Source: an uncultured Lachnospiraceae bacterium (GTDB taxonomy: Bacteria > Bacillota > Clostridia > Lachnospirales > Lachnospiraceae). Taken from it: a DNA stretch of 64,000 nt. Of the stretch, positions 26,320-34,120 are shown one piece after another; the stretch's first letter is position 1; each line of letters starts with the position of its first letter. The stretch lies in contig CATLHM010000007.1 of the NCBI GenBank assembly GCA_949949005.1, positions 62,001-126,000 of the forward strand. Reading direction: 5' to 3'. The notes beneath the pieces were generated by a model. It worked only from the letters and a program-made list of their open reading frames with translations. It had not been told where the DNA came from and did no database searches. A program made the position numbers and the translations under genes.

Positions 26320-27174
26320 ATGAGAAAAACAAAAGGATTTCAGACAGACAGAGGGAAAAAGCGGGGAAGAAGGGGATTTTGCTTTACGATAACGCTGACG
26401 GCAGGAATTTTGGGCATGTCCATCGGCCAGACGATGGTGTGGGCGGCGCCCAAAAGTGAGCGGACGCAGCAACAGGCACAGGAGCTGCTGCCAGGCCCTT
26501 ACGGAGAGGAAAATTTTGCCGCCGCTTTCCCGAAAGAGCAGGAGAGGGCGGAAATTCTGCCGCAGGAGGAGCAGGAGCCTTTCCTGGTTGCCATTGATCC
26601 CGGACATGGGGGCGTGGACAGCGGCTGTGTGGGAAAGAAGGCGGAGGAAAAGGATATTAATCTCCAGATTGCCCGGGAGCTGGAAAAAGCGCTGATACAG
26701 AAGGGCTATCGGGTTCTTTTGCTTCGGGAAAAGGACGAGTTTCAGGATAAACTTGACCGGGTGGAGATCGCCAACAGCTATCAGGCGGACGTCTATGTGA
26801 GCATCCACCAGAACACATACGAGGGGAAGGATAAGACGGTAGGCGGCATTGAAACCTGGTATGACGGGACGGACGCTTCCAGGGATAACCAAAGGCTGGC
26901 TCTTCTGGTTCACCGGGAGACGGTAAAGAGCACAGGTGCAAGAGGCAGGGGCGTGATCGACAGTACGGATCTTTATGTGGCGAGCAAAACGCTGATGCCT
27001 GCCTGTCTGATCGAGACCGGATTTTTGTCCAATCCCCAGGAGGAAAAGCTTCTGGCTTCGGCGGATTATCAGAAGAAGCTGGCTGAGGGGATCGCACGGG
27101 GGATTGAGCTTTATTTTCATCCGGGTATTATGTATGTTCCTTTTGAGGATGCGCCGTGGAGGATTTCGATATAG
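26320..27174 (+). CDS. N-acetylmuramoyl-L-alanine amidase, secreted (Amidase_3)
   Basis: A 284-residue exported enzyme that cuts the amide bond between MurNAc and the stem peptide. A basic start and a hydrophobic segment (residues 20-42) form a signal peptide. Then come the zinc ligands in VAIDPGHGGVDSG, KDINLQIA and YVSIHQN, and the catalytic Glu in CLIETGFLSN. The enzyme is of the CwlD/LytC size and could act in sporulation cortex or in cell separation. It follows the GATG array, so its transcription may be specially controlled. Confidence 0.92.
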   Translation: MRKTKGFQTDRGKKRGRRGFCFTITLTAGILGMSIGQTMVWAAPKSERTQQQAQELLPGPYGEENFAAAFPKEQERAEILPQEEQEPFLVAIDPGHGGVDSGCVGKKAEEKDINLQIARELEKALIQKGYRVLLLREKDEFQDKLDRVEIANSYQADVYVSIHQNTYEGKDKTVGGIETWYDGTDASRDNQRLALLVHRETVKSTGARGRGVIDSTDLYVASKTLMPACLIETGFLSNPQEEKLLASADYQKKLAEGIARGIELYFHPGIMYVPFEDAPWRISI

Positions 27175-27208
27175 AATGAAGAGAGGGCGCATATGGGAGT
27201 GGGGCAGA

Positions 27209-28165
27209 ATGATTTTAAAAGATAAGCTTCTTGAAAAATCAAAAGAGGCATTTATCATGGCAATTGAAATATATAATAAACCAACGATAAAATATAGGGT
27301 AGAGGGGTTTAGCTTTTTTATATGTAACGCATGGAAGTTAATGTTGAAAGCACATTTATTAGCCACGCGTGGAGAAAGCAGTATTTATTATGCGGATAAT
27401 CCGAAGCGGACAATTTCATTAGAGAACTGTCTGCAGCAGGTCATTACAAATGCAAAAGCACCGGTTCGTAGGAATTTAGTCAAAATTATAGAGCTGCGAA
27501 ATACCAGTACTCATTTTGTAATGGAAGAATATGAGATGATATATGTGCCGCTATTTCAGGCATGTGTGTTAAATTATGTAGAAAAAATGCAGGAATATCA
27601 TGGCATTGATATGACAGAAAGCATTCCACAAAATTTTCTTACATTATCAGTCAGTATGAAAGCGTTAGACGAAAGTGTGATCAGGGCAAAATACCCGGAA
27701 GAAATAGCATCTAAGATTATAAGCACAGAAGCCCAGCTAGAACCAATGATTGCAGAGAATAATCAATCATTTGCTATTAAAATAGAGCATTTACATTATA
27801 TTACAAAAGATAAAAATAAAGCCACTTCACATCTTTATATTGATAATAATGCTGACGTAGGGGTTAAAATAATCAAGGAATTGAAAGACCCAAACAATAC
27901 CCACAAATATACAATGAAAACAGCTATAAAGGAAATAAACAGACGTTTACAAAATAGTGGGATAGATTTTAATATGAACCAGTATATATTTGATCTGTTT
28001 AATAAAGTCTATGGAATTAAAGAAAATGAAAAATATTGTTATGTACACAGACAATATGCACAGCCATCTTATACATATTCCGTAGCAGCGATTGATTTGA
28101 TAGTTAATGAAATACAACACGATTCAGAGCGCATAGTTGAAAATTTGAAAAGGGCAAAAAAATAA
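27209..28165 (+). CDS. DUF3644 protein with a HEPN-like RNase motif
   Basis: A 318-residue protein, markedly A/T-richer than its neighbours. I chose ATG 27209 (GGGAGTGGGG upstream); upstream frame residues lie in the amidase end. LRNTSTH fits the R-x4-H motif of HEPN ribonucleases, on a helical N-terminal domain. DUF3644 proteins are sporadic and are found in variable, sometimes defence-related, islands. A role as a toxin or phage-defence RNase is a hypothesis. No antitoxin is next to it; it ends 41 bases after an unrelated amidase gene. Confidence 0.6.
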   Translation: MILKDKLLEKSKEAFIMAIEIYNKPTIKYRVEGFSFFICNAWKLMLKAHLLATRGESSIYYADNPKRTISLENCLQQVITNAKAPVRRNLVKIIELRNTSTHFVMEEYEMIYVPLFQACVLNYVEKMQEYHGIDMTESIPQNFLTLSVSMKALDESVIRAKYPEEIASKIISTEAQLEPMIAENNQSFAIKIEHLHYITKDKNKATSHLYIDNNADVGVKIIKELKDPNNTHKYTMKTAIKEINRRLQNSGIDFNMNQYIFDLFNKVYGIKENEKYCYVHRQYAQPSYTYSVAAIDLIVNEIQHDSERIVENLKRAKK

Positions 28166-28466
28166 GCTAACCCCAGGGGCAAAGGAATTCTTGGTATACA
28201 CCTACTCTCATTCGAGAACCCAGCCTGAATCCTTCACGAGTTAACTTATTTATATAATAGCATATGTGATTTAAAAGTCAAGTATACAATTTTGGTATAT
28301 TGTTTAGTGTTAGTAAAGAGTTTCACATCCGTTTTCCATTCCCCATACAAAATCAGTATAAAATCTCCTTTTTTATCCATAATATGGACAGGAACATTCG
28401 CGGCGGTTTGCGGCAGGATAAACCGTCTCGGGAGCCCATATTATATAGAAGAAAAGGAGATTGTTT
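28166..28466. other. AT-rich stretch between DUF3644 and rubrerythrin genes
   Basis: About 300 bases without a gene. It holds A/T-rich tracts around 28245-28310 and a weak candidate TTCCAT-17-TATAAA promoter (28334-28362) before rubrerythrin. I see no tRNA, terminator or clear direct repeat. It may be the joint of a horizontally acquired segment with the older chromosome. Confidence 0.4.
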
Positions 28467-29063
28467 ATGGCAGTGGATTTTAAAAACAGTGAGACAAAGC
28501 TTAACCTGATGCGTTCCTTTGCAGGGGAGAGTCAGGCCCGCAACCGTTACACCATAGCGGCCTCCCAGGCCAAAAAACAGAATCTGCATGTAATTGAGGC
28601 GGTCTTTACCTATACCGCCAACCAGGAAAAAGAACATGCGGAAATTTTTTACAATTATCTGAAGGGGCTGGAAGGAGAGACCATCCACATAGACGGCGGG
28701 TATCCGGTGGACATTTCGGATAATCTTTCAGAGCTGTTGCGCATGGCCCAGCACAATGAGTATGAGGAGCACGACGATGTTTACAAGACCTTTGGGGAAA
28801 AGGCAAAGGAAGAGGGCTTTCACGCCATTGCCAATTCTTTTTTCCTGATCGCGGAAATCGAGAAGGTGCATGGAGACCGGTTCGGAAGGTTTGCGGAGCT
28901 CATGGAAAAGGATATTCTCTTTCGGGCATCGGAAAAGACAAGATGGATCTGCTTAAACTGCGGTTATATCTACGAGGGAGAGGCTGCGCCGCAGAAATGC
29001 CCGGTATGTGTCCATGATCAGGGGTACTTCATCAGGCTTGACCAGTCGCCTTATGAAAGCTGA
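28467..29063 (+). CDS. rbr: Rubrerythrin
   Basis: A 198-residue non-haem iron protein that reduces hydrogen peroxide in anaerobes. The ferritin-like N-terminal domain carries diiron ligands (ESQARNRY, NQEKEHAEIF and IAEIEKVHGDRF) and the C-terminal rubredoxin-like domain has CLNCGYIY and CPVC. The ATG at 28467 has AAGGAGA seven bases upstream; a TTG at 28461 is weaker. The protein is cytosolic. Confidence 0.95.
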   Translation: MAVDFKNSETKLNLMRSFAGESQARNRYTIAASQAKKQNLHVIEAVFTYTANQEKEHAEIFYNYLKGLEGETIHIDGGYPVDISDNLSELLRMAQHNEYEEHDDVYKTFGEKAKEEGFHAIANSFFLIAEIEKVHGDRFGRFAELMEKDILFRASEKTRWICLNCGYIYEGEAAPQKCPVCVHDQGYFIRLDQSPYES

Positions 29064-29119
29064 GCATCCTTCCCGAATAGCATTTTTATAAAGAAATTCT
29101 TAAGACATTCCCCGGACAA

Positions 29120-29149
29120 TTGACAATCCCGGATAGGGACGAATATAAT
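29120..29149 (+). promoter_or_regulatory. Strong sigma-A promoter of the VanZ-like gene
   Basis: TTGACA (29120-29125), an 18-base spacer and TATAAT (29144-29149), both consensus. It predicts a leader of about 138 bases before the VanZ-like gene. Confidence 0.8.
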
Positions 29150-29170
29150 AAAGATGTTATATGATTGGCG

Positions 29171-29204
29171 GGAAAAGCAGGGCAGTGCAGGCTGCCTGCT
29201 TTCC
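29171..29204 (+). promoter_or_regulatory. Hairpin in the VanZ-like leader
   Basis: GGAAAAGCAGGGCAG (29171-29185) pairs with CTGCCTGCTTTCC (29192-29204) through about 13 pairs with two one-base bulges and a TGCAGG loop. It has no T-tract. It may protect the mRNA or regulate translation. No known riboswitch motif is convincing here. Confidence 0.5.
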
Positions 29205-29293
29205 TTGCAAGTATGGAAGGGATGCACAGCCCTGAGAGTCTTACCTGAGTTTGGTGCAGGAGACAGGAAAAGGGTGGTGTTAGATGGGGAAGC

Positions 29294-29797
29294 ATGAAAA
29301 AGAGAACCAGATGGCCGGCAGTGGTGATGCTGTGGCTTATTTTTATATTGATGATCGCGGGAATCGTTTACGTTTCTTTTCAGAGCGGAGAGGAAAGTAA
29401 AGAGCTGGGACAAAAGTTCATCCGGCATCTTCCTAAAATACAGCAGATAGAAAATACCCGGGAAGATATGGATAACTTCAATTACCTTTTCCGGCAGGGG
29501 GGAAGGATATTGGCCTTTCTGATGATTGGAATTGTAGGAACCATAACCATCCATGTGACCTTTGCGGGCTGCAACTGGCTTTTCAAGACAACAATCACGC
29601 TGATGATTATTACCGCCATTGCCTGCTTTACCGAGAAGATGAAAGTTTACATTCCCAGCAGGCATTACAGCTATGAGGAAATGATGCTTAGTGTGATGTC
29701 GGCAGTAGCAGGTTTCCTGGCAGTGTCAGTGCTCACCCTTTTGTGTAAGGCGCTTAAGGGGATTTCTCATCTGATCACTGCCAGCCATACTACCTGA
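29294..29797 (+). CDS. VanZ-like membrane protein
   Basis: A 167-residue integral membrane protein with four helices. The KMKVYIPSRHYSYEEMMLSVMSAVAG motif and SFQSGEES match VanZ family proteins, which in some hosts raise teicoplanin tolerance by an unknown mechanism. GGGGAAGC precedes the ATG. The role in this organism is not known; there are no van genes nearby. It converges with pyrI. Confidence 0.7.
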   Translation: MKKRTRWPAVVMLWLIFILMIAGIVYVSFQSGEESKELGQKFIRHLPKIQQIENTREDMDNFNYLFRQGGRILAFLMIGIVGTITIHVTFAGCNWLFKTTITLMIITAIACFTEKMKVYIPSRHYSYEEMMLSVMSAVAGFLAVSVLTLLCKALKGISHLITASHTT

Positions 29798-29801
29798 CAG
29801 A

Positions 29802-30233
29802 CTATAAGGTTTCTGTACATTTCTCCTCGCAGTATTTACAGCGGTAGATTTCTTTCTTTTCGTCTGCCAGCACGAAGATGTGAGGAAGCCCCTGTTCAAT
29901 AGAAGTGATACATCTGGGATTTTTACACCGGATGATATTTTTCAGCTCCTTCGGGAGCTGAAGTTCTTTCTTGGAGACAATCTCCCCGTCTTTGATCACA
30001 TTGACCGTGATATTGTGGTCAATGAAGGCAAGCACGTCCAGGTTCATCATATCCACATCGCACTCTACCTTGAGGATATCCTTTTTCCCCATTTTGTTGC
30101 TCCGGGCATTTTTGATGATGGCTACGGTACAGTCCAACTTATCAAGCTGCAAGTGATGGTAGATGGAAAGGCTTTTTCCGGCCTTGATATGGTCTAATAC
30201 AAAGCCCTCCTCGATTTTTCCTACATTAAGCAT
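29802..30233 (-). CDS. pyrI: Aspartate carbamoyltransferase regulatory chain
   Basis: A 143-residue protein that binds nucleotides and modulates PyrB. The N-terminal allosteric domain begins MLNVGKIEEGFVLDHIKAG, and the C-terminal zinc site has C-x4-C (CKNPRC) and C-x2-C (CKYC). I chose the start at 30233 because AAGGAG lies seven bases upstream; the open frame goes further. It lies 102 bases behind pyrB on the same strand, with a small CGGCC/GGCCG stem between them. Confidence 0.95.
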   Translation of the reverse strand: MLNVGKIEEGFVLDHIKAGKSLSIYHHLQLDKLDCTVAIIKNARSNKMGKKDILKVECDVDMMNLDVLAFIDHNITVNVIKDGEIVSKKELQLPKELKNIIRCKNPRCITSIEQGLPHIFVLADEKKEIYRCKYCEEKCTETL

Positions 30234-30335
30234 TGTAATTCTCCTTAAACTTATGAAATGTGGTTGCAAAAGCGGCCCCTAATAGGACGATTCACGGCCT
30301 AAGGGCCGCAAGAGCGCATCCGGCAAGAGCAGGAC

Positions 30336-31253
30336 TCAGTTTACGTGGATATCCAGCAGGGTCAGGATCAGCGCCATCCGTACATAGACACCGTACTGTA
30401 CCTGTTTAAAGTAAGCGGCTCTCGGATCCTCGTCCACCTCCACGGAGATTTCGTTGACCCGGGGCAGGGGATGGAGCACAAGCATATCCGGGGAGGCAAG
30501 TTCCATCTTGGCCTTGTCCAGGATATAAAAATCCTTTAGCCTTACATAATCCTCCTCGTTAAAGAAGCGTTCCTTCTGTACCCTTGTCATGTAGAGCATG
30601 TCCAGTCTGGGCATAATGGATTCCAGACGGATGACCTCCTCATAGGGGATATTCTTTTCGCCAAGCATTTCCGTCACATAATCAGGCACCGTCAGCTCCC
30701 TGGGAGAGATAAAGATAAACCGTATTCCTTCGTAGCGGGAGAGGGCGTTGATCAGGGAGTGGACGGTACGCCCGAATTTCAGATCGCCGCACAGGCCAAT
30801 GGTAAAGTGGTCAAGACGACCTTTTAGGGAACGGATGGTGAGAAGGTCGGTGAGGGTCTGGGTGGGATGCTGATGCCCGCCGTCACCTGCATTGATCACC
30901 GGAATGGAGGAACGGTCTGCGGCTACCTTGGGCGCCCCCTCCTTGGGATGGCGCATGGCACAGATATCCGCAAAGCAGGAGATGACACGGATGGTGTCGG
31001 AAACGCTCTCGCCCTTTGCGGCGGAGGAAGCGGCGGCGTCGGAAAAACCGATGACGCTTCCTCCCAGGTTCAGCATAGCTGCCTCGAAGCTGAGACGGGT
31101 ACGGGTGCTGGGTTCATAAAAGCAGGTGGCCAGCTTTTTCCCGGCACATGCCTTTGCATATTTGGCAGGGTTTTCTTCGATATCGTTTGCCAGGTCAAAA
31201 AGCTGGTTTAATTCCTCCGTGGAAAAATCCAGAGGACTCATAAGATGTCTCAT
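30336..31253 (-). CDS. pyrB: Aspartate carbamoyltransferase catalytic chain
   Basis: A 305-residue enzyme that joins carbamoyl phosphate and aspartate in the second step of pyrimidine synthesis. The carbamoyl phosphate motif [13 protein letters not shown] and later [13 protein letters not shown], the [11 protein letters not shown] block and the C-terminal [11 protein letters not shown] are present. The ATG at 31253 is preceded by AGGAG. A strong terminator-like hairpin lies immediately upstream, which would act as an attenuator of pyrBI. Confidence 0.95.
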   Translation of the reverse strand: MRHLMSPLDFSTEELNQLFDLANDIEENPAKYAKACAGKKLATCFYEPSTRTRLSFEAAMLNLGGSVIGFSDAAASSAAKGESVSDTIRVISCFADICAMRHPKEGAPKVAADRSSIPVINAGDGGHQHPTQTLTDLLTIRSLKGRLDHFTIGLCGDLKFGRTVHSLINALSRYEGIRFIFISPRELTVPDYVTEMLGEKNIPYEEVIRLESIMPRLDMLYMTRVQKERFFNEEDYVRLKDFYILDKAKMELASPDMLVLHPLPRVNEISVEVDEDPRAAYFKQVQYGVYVRMALILTLLDIHVN

Positions 31254-31272
31254 AATACGATACTCCTTCCGC

Positions 31273-31305
31273 AAAAAATCGAAGAGAAACTCTCTTCGAT
31301 TTTTT
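31273..31305 (-). terminator. Terminator hairpin in the pyrB leader (attenuator candidate)
   Basis: Arms 31273-31287 and 31291-31305 are 15 perfect pairs with a three-base loop; on the minus strand the stem core is TCGAAGAGA with a T6 tail. It sits 20 bases before the pyrB start and 28 bases after the nitroreductase stop. There is no room for a promoter between hairpin and pyrB, so transcription must pass through the hairpin. Control by pyrimidine level is inferred; no PyrR-binding motif was found. Confidence 0.75.
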
Positions 31306-31319
31306 ATTGATAAGATGAT

Positions 31320-31332
31320 ACGGATCATCCGT
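31320..31332. promoter_or_regulatory. Palindrome between nitroreductase stop and pyrB attenuator
   Basis: ACGGAT-C-ATCCGT is a perfect 13-base inverted repeat directly after the nitroreductase stop codon. The arms touch, so it is better as a protein-binding DNA site than as an RNA hairpin. Function unknown. Confidence 0.4.
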
Positions 31333-31875
31333 TTAACTTTGAAATGATAATAATTCTTCTACCGGCTTTCTTCTGGGAGCAGTGGGAGCCTCGTCGGGAT
31401 ATCCCACGGGAATCAGAGCCGCCAGTTCCCTTCCCTCGGGAAGGTTTAACAGCGAAGCAGCCTTGGCTTCGTCAAAAATACCCATGATCACACTGCCAAG
31501 CCCCTTATCCCATGCGGCCAGACAAAAGGCCTCGGTAGCAATTCCGGCGTCATAAGCCTGCCAGAAGCTGCCTTTGGAGGTGGAGAAGGAGCCGTCGCGC
31601 TCAAAACCACTTCTGCCGGTTAAAAAGGTAACAGCAATCAACAAGGGAGCCTGGGTGATGATCTCCCCGTTTTTGGGATAAGCGTCGGTACACTGTGCGG
31701 CGATTTGGTTTTTCAGGTCGCCTTCCACGGCAATATAACGGGCAATCTGGGTATGCTTCCAGCTTGGAGCGTAGGATGCAGTTTCCACAATCTCGGAAAG
31801 TAAGGCATGATCTACGGGATCGGCCTTGAATTTACGGATGCTTCTGCGTTCTTTGATACAGTCTTTAGCGTTCAT
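31333..31875 (-). CDS. Nitroreductase family flavoprotein
   Basis: A 180-residue FMN-dependent oxidoreductase. The N-terminal [11 protein letters not shown] and YAPSWKHTQ segments bind FMN, and [11 protein letters not shown] with the IPVGYPDE end are family-typical. I chose ATG 31875 because GGAGGA lies upstream; the longer frame is leader. Probable NAD(P)H-dependent reduction of nitro compounds or quinones; the substrate is unknown. It stands upstream of pyrB on the same strand and may share its transcript. Confidence 0.88.
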   Translation of the reverse strand: MNAKDCIKERRSIRKFKADPVDHALLSEIVETASYAPSWKHTQIARYIAVEGDLKNQIAAQCTDAYPKNGEIITQAPLLIAVTFLTGRSGFERDGSFSTSKGSFWQAYDAGIATEAFCLAAWDKGLGSVIMGIFDEAKAASLLNLPEGRELAALIPVGYPDEAPTAPRRKPVEELLSFQS

Positions 31876-31994
31876 AAGCGTCCTCCTGTCTTCAAAACAA
31901 TAGTTTCTTCCCTGTATCATAGCATATTGCCCGCACACTTTCAATTAATAAAGAGGAATCTGGAAAGAAAATTTGCTTCAGAAAATTTAAGTCG

Positions 31995-32023
31995 TGGACA
32001 ATTCGTCTTTTTTAGAATATAAT
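31995..32023 (+). promoter_or_regulatory. Sigma-A promoter of the REC-GGDEF gene
   Basis: TGGACA (31995-32000), a 17-base spacer and TATAAT (32018-32023). It predicts a leader of about 135 bases; this contains a small self-complementary TCCGGA/TCCGGA hairpin (32100-32116) and no recognised riboswitch. Confidence 0.7.
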
Positions 32024-32164
32024 ATCTTAAGTGTGCGATTGATTTTCAGTATTTGGTGTTGATTTCAGATGGGAAGCTGACAAGAAACGACAATAGTTTC
32101 CGGATTTTTCCGGAGGTATGAAGGTATCAGTTAGAATTTCACAAAGAAAAGGAATGGAAATGCC

Positions 32165-33097
32165 ATGGATAAAATTCTGATTATTGATGACAGTGTATTG
32201 CAGGCACAGGCAGTGAAATCTCTTCTGGATGAGGATTATGAGGTGACCATGTGCGACACTGCGGAGGAAGGTTTAAGAAAGGCAAAGACAGGGAAGTATT
32301 CCCTGATCCTTCTGGATGTTATTATGCCTAATATGGATGGTTTTGTGTTGCTTAGGGAATTGCAGGAGGACATAATCACCAAATATATTCCGGTGATCCT
32401 GATTACCAGCCTCACGGATACGGTGAATGAACAAAAGGGCCTGATCATGGGAGCGGTGGATTATATCACCAAGCCGTTTAAGCCCCTGATCGTGAAGGCA
32501 AGGGTAAATACCCACATTAAACTGTATAACTACCGGAAACAGTTTATGAAGGATGCCATGATTGATGAGCTCACAGGAATTCCCAACAGAAGGAGCTACG
32601 AAAAGATCAGTCTGGCAAGATGGCGGGATGCGGTTCGGTTGAAAATTCCGTTTACGGTCTGTATGTTTGATATCGACAAGTTTAAGATGTACAATGACAC
32701 CTATGGACATCCGGCAGGAGACAGGGTGATCGCTTCCGTAGCGAAAACGGCAGCTTCTTATTTGAAAAGAAGTACGGATTTTTTTGCCCGCTACGGAGGA
32801 GAGGAGTTTGTGGTTATCTTTCTGGGGGAAGAGGCAGCCGCCGCCTTTGCGTTTATGAAGAGGATTCGCCAGGCCATCGAAAATCTGCAAATCCCTCACT
32901 GCGCGTCCATATCCAAATGGGTGACGGTGAGTATGGGCGGAGTTACTGTGGAGGCGGGAGAAGTGAATGCCTATAATGAAACTCTGAAGAAAGCGGATGA
33001 GATGCTTTACATAGCCAAGGATCAGGGCCGGAACAGGGGCGTATGGTGCAATGAAGCAGGGGAACAGTGGATGGAAGAAATGGGAGGTACGTTATGA
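32165..33097 (+). CDS. Response regulator with GGDEF output (diguanylate cyclase)
   Basis: A 310-residue protein that makes cyclic di-GMP when phosphorylated. Receiver residues 1-120 include Asp51 (LLDVIMPNMDGF) and KPFKPL. The GGDEF domain has RYGGEEFVVIF (GGEEF at 211-215) and the inhibitory I-site RSTD five residues before it, so product inhibition is expected. AAGGAATGG precedes the ATG. No partner kinase is adjacent. It overlaps the next gene by four bases. Confidence 0.93.
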   Translation: MDKILIIDDSVLQAQAVKSLLDEDYEVTMCDTAEEGLRKAKTGKYSLILLDVIMPNMDGFVLLRELQEDIITKYIPVILITSLTDTVNEQKGLIMGAVDYITKPFKPLIVKARVNTHIKLYNYRKQFMKDAMIDELTGIPNRRSYEKISLARWRDAVRLKIPFTVCMFDIDKFKMYNDTYGHPAGDRVIASVAKTAASYLKRSTDFFARYGGEEFVVIFLGEEAAAAFAFMKRIRQAIENLQIPHCASISKWVTVSMGGVTVEAGEVNAYNETLKKADEMLYIAKDQGRNRGVWCNEAGEQWMEEMGGTL

Positions 33098-33468
33098 CGA
33101 CAGGATTTACAGAGAAGAAGAGGTGGCTGTTTTTAGGGCTGCCGTTTACTTTTACTACCTATGATATCAAGGAAAATCTTCTCACGATCCGGAGCGGGCT
33201 CCTTAAAAAGACGGAAAATGACTGTTATATGTATAAGGTGCAGGATGTGGAGCTGGTTACCTCTCTGGGGGAGAGGATATTTGGTATTGGAACAGTGGTC
33301 TGCTATACCGGGGATGTGACTCATCCCAAGCTGGAGCTGACCCACATTAAAAATGCCAAGGCCGTAAAGGATTATATCCTGGAGGCCTCCGAGCAGGCCA
33401 GGATGAGACGGCGCACCTTAAATACGCTGGATATCGGGGCGCAGGCGGAGGAGATGGACGAGGATTAA
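33094..33468 (+). CDS. Bacterial PH-domain protein (bPH2 type)
   Basis: A 124-residue cytosolic protein with a bPH2-like fold: FTTYDIKENLLTIRSGLL, VQDVELVTSLGERIFGIGTV and LTHIKNAKAVKDYIL match the family. The C terminus is charged. The start overlaps the GGDEF stop (ATGA) and GGAGGT lies upstream, so the two are translated together. It could be an effector or partner of the cyclase, but the role is not known. Confidence 0.75.
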   Translation: MTTGFTEKKRWLFLGLPFTFTTYDIKENLLTIRSGLLKKTENDCYMYKVQDVELVTSLGERIFGIGTVVCYTGDVTHPKLELTHIKNAKAVKDYILEASEQARMRRRTLNTLDIGAQAEEMDED

Positions 33469-33496
33469 ACGCTTTATTATTGCGTTGTGTCCCTGC

Positions 33497-33529
33497 AAAA
33501 AGCGGTATGAGGAGCTCATACCGCTTTTT
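33497..33529 (+). terminator. Terminator after the GGDEF/bPH2 genes
   Basis: AAAAAGCGGTATGAG (33497-33511) and CTCATACCGCTTTTT (33515-33529) form 15 perfect pairs with a GAG loop. The A and T tails make it bidirectional, serving the convergent gene at 33616-34023 as well. Confidence 0.9.
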
Positions 33530-33615
33530 GGGAATAAACGGGCCCGGGCCCGGCGGGGTGGCTGCTTAGCTTATCAGGTTCCCAAAGGGAACATAGGGTT
33601 ACGATGGATGGGGAT

Positions 33616-34023
33616 TCAGGCAGAGGAGCTGTCCGGGGATAAGAGGCGCTCAAACAGCAGCCCGGCTAAAAACCAGTTGGGAAAGTAGTCAAGGCGTACG
33701 ATTTTATGGATATTCCAGCGGGAGCGTTCGTAATTCCAGGGGCAGAGGTTGTGCCGGGCCAAAAGATTTCCGCTGAGATATTCTCCCGAAAAAATGCACA
33801 GGGCATAAATGCTGCCTCTGAAAAAAACAGGGAGCTTTCCAAGCAGCCGAAAGAGGGGGGTAAGCAGACATACGCTGCCGTAGATGGGGAACATCCACAG
33901 GGAGGTGTGTCCCTTAAGCTGCATGTCCCTCTGGCGCAGGGAGCCCAAAGCAGTGAACAGTATTTCAAGGCTCCAGCCAAGGAACCCGCATTGAAGGAAG
34001 GATTTTATCACTCTTTTTATCAT
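33616..34023 (-). CDS. Putative ABC-transporter-type membrane protein (PF06541-like)
   Basis: A protein of about 135 residues with three to four helices. The GFLGWSLEILFTALGS and LWMFPIYG segments and the final WFLAGLLFERLL match the PF06541-type small membrane proteins called putative ABC permeases. The start at 34023 (MIKRVIKSF) is the first with a family-like N terminus, but its ribosome site is poor; the frame reaches 34140 and overlaps the folC leader. No ATPase is adjacent. Function unknown. Confidence 0.5.
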   Translation of the reverse strand: MIKRVIKSFLQCGFLGWSLEILFTALGSLRQRDMQLKGHTSLWMFPIYGSVCLLTPLFRLLGKLPVFFRGSIYALCIFSGEYLSGNLLARHNLCPWNYERSRWNIHKIVRLDYFPNWFLAGLLFERLLSPDSSSA

Positions 34024-34120
34024 AGTAGAAGTATGGGATGAAATCCTTGTTTTTATACATATCGTAAAACGGCAAAATAGTTTGCTGCTTTCTTTAATCC
34101 ACAGAAGATGGGAGCGGAAG

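Noticed and set aside
26014-27366. Long minus-strand open frame of about 450 codons
   Set aside because: It runs antisense to two confident genes (MATE and amidase) and shows no domain.
28243-28260. PerR-like box upstream of rubrerythrin
   Set aside because: Only about nine of fourteen positions match and it lies far from the best promoter candidate.
29206-29293. TPP-riboswitch-like strings CTGAGA and ACCTGA in the VanZ leader
   Set aside because: The conserved 3' half of the THI element is missing, spacing does not match, and the downstream gene has no link to thiamine.
31254-31340. PyrR-binding attenuation of pyrB
   Set aside because: No anti-antiterminator or ARUCCNGNGAGGU-type loop can be found in the short leader.
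33540-33562. GC-rich palindromic tract CGGGCCCGGGCCCGG
   Set aside because: It is short, without flanking repeats or a gene link, so I could not support a function.
33706-34041. Plus-strand open frame of 111 codons
   Set aside because: Antisense to the PF06541-like membrane protein and lacks a ribosome site and a known domain.
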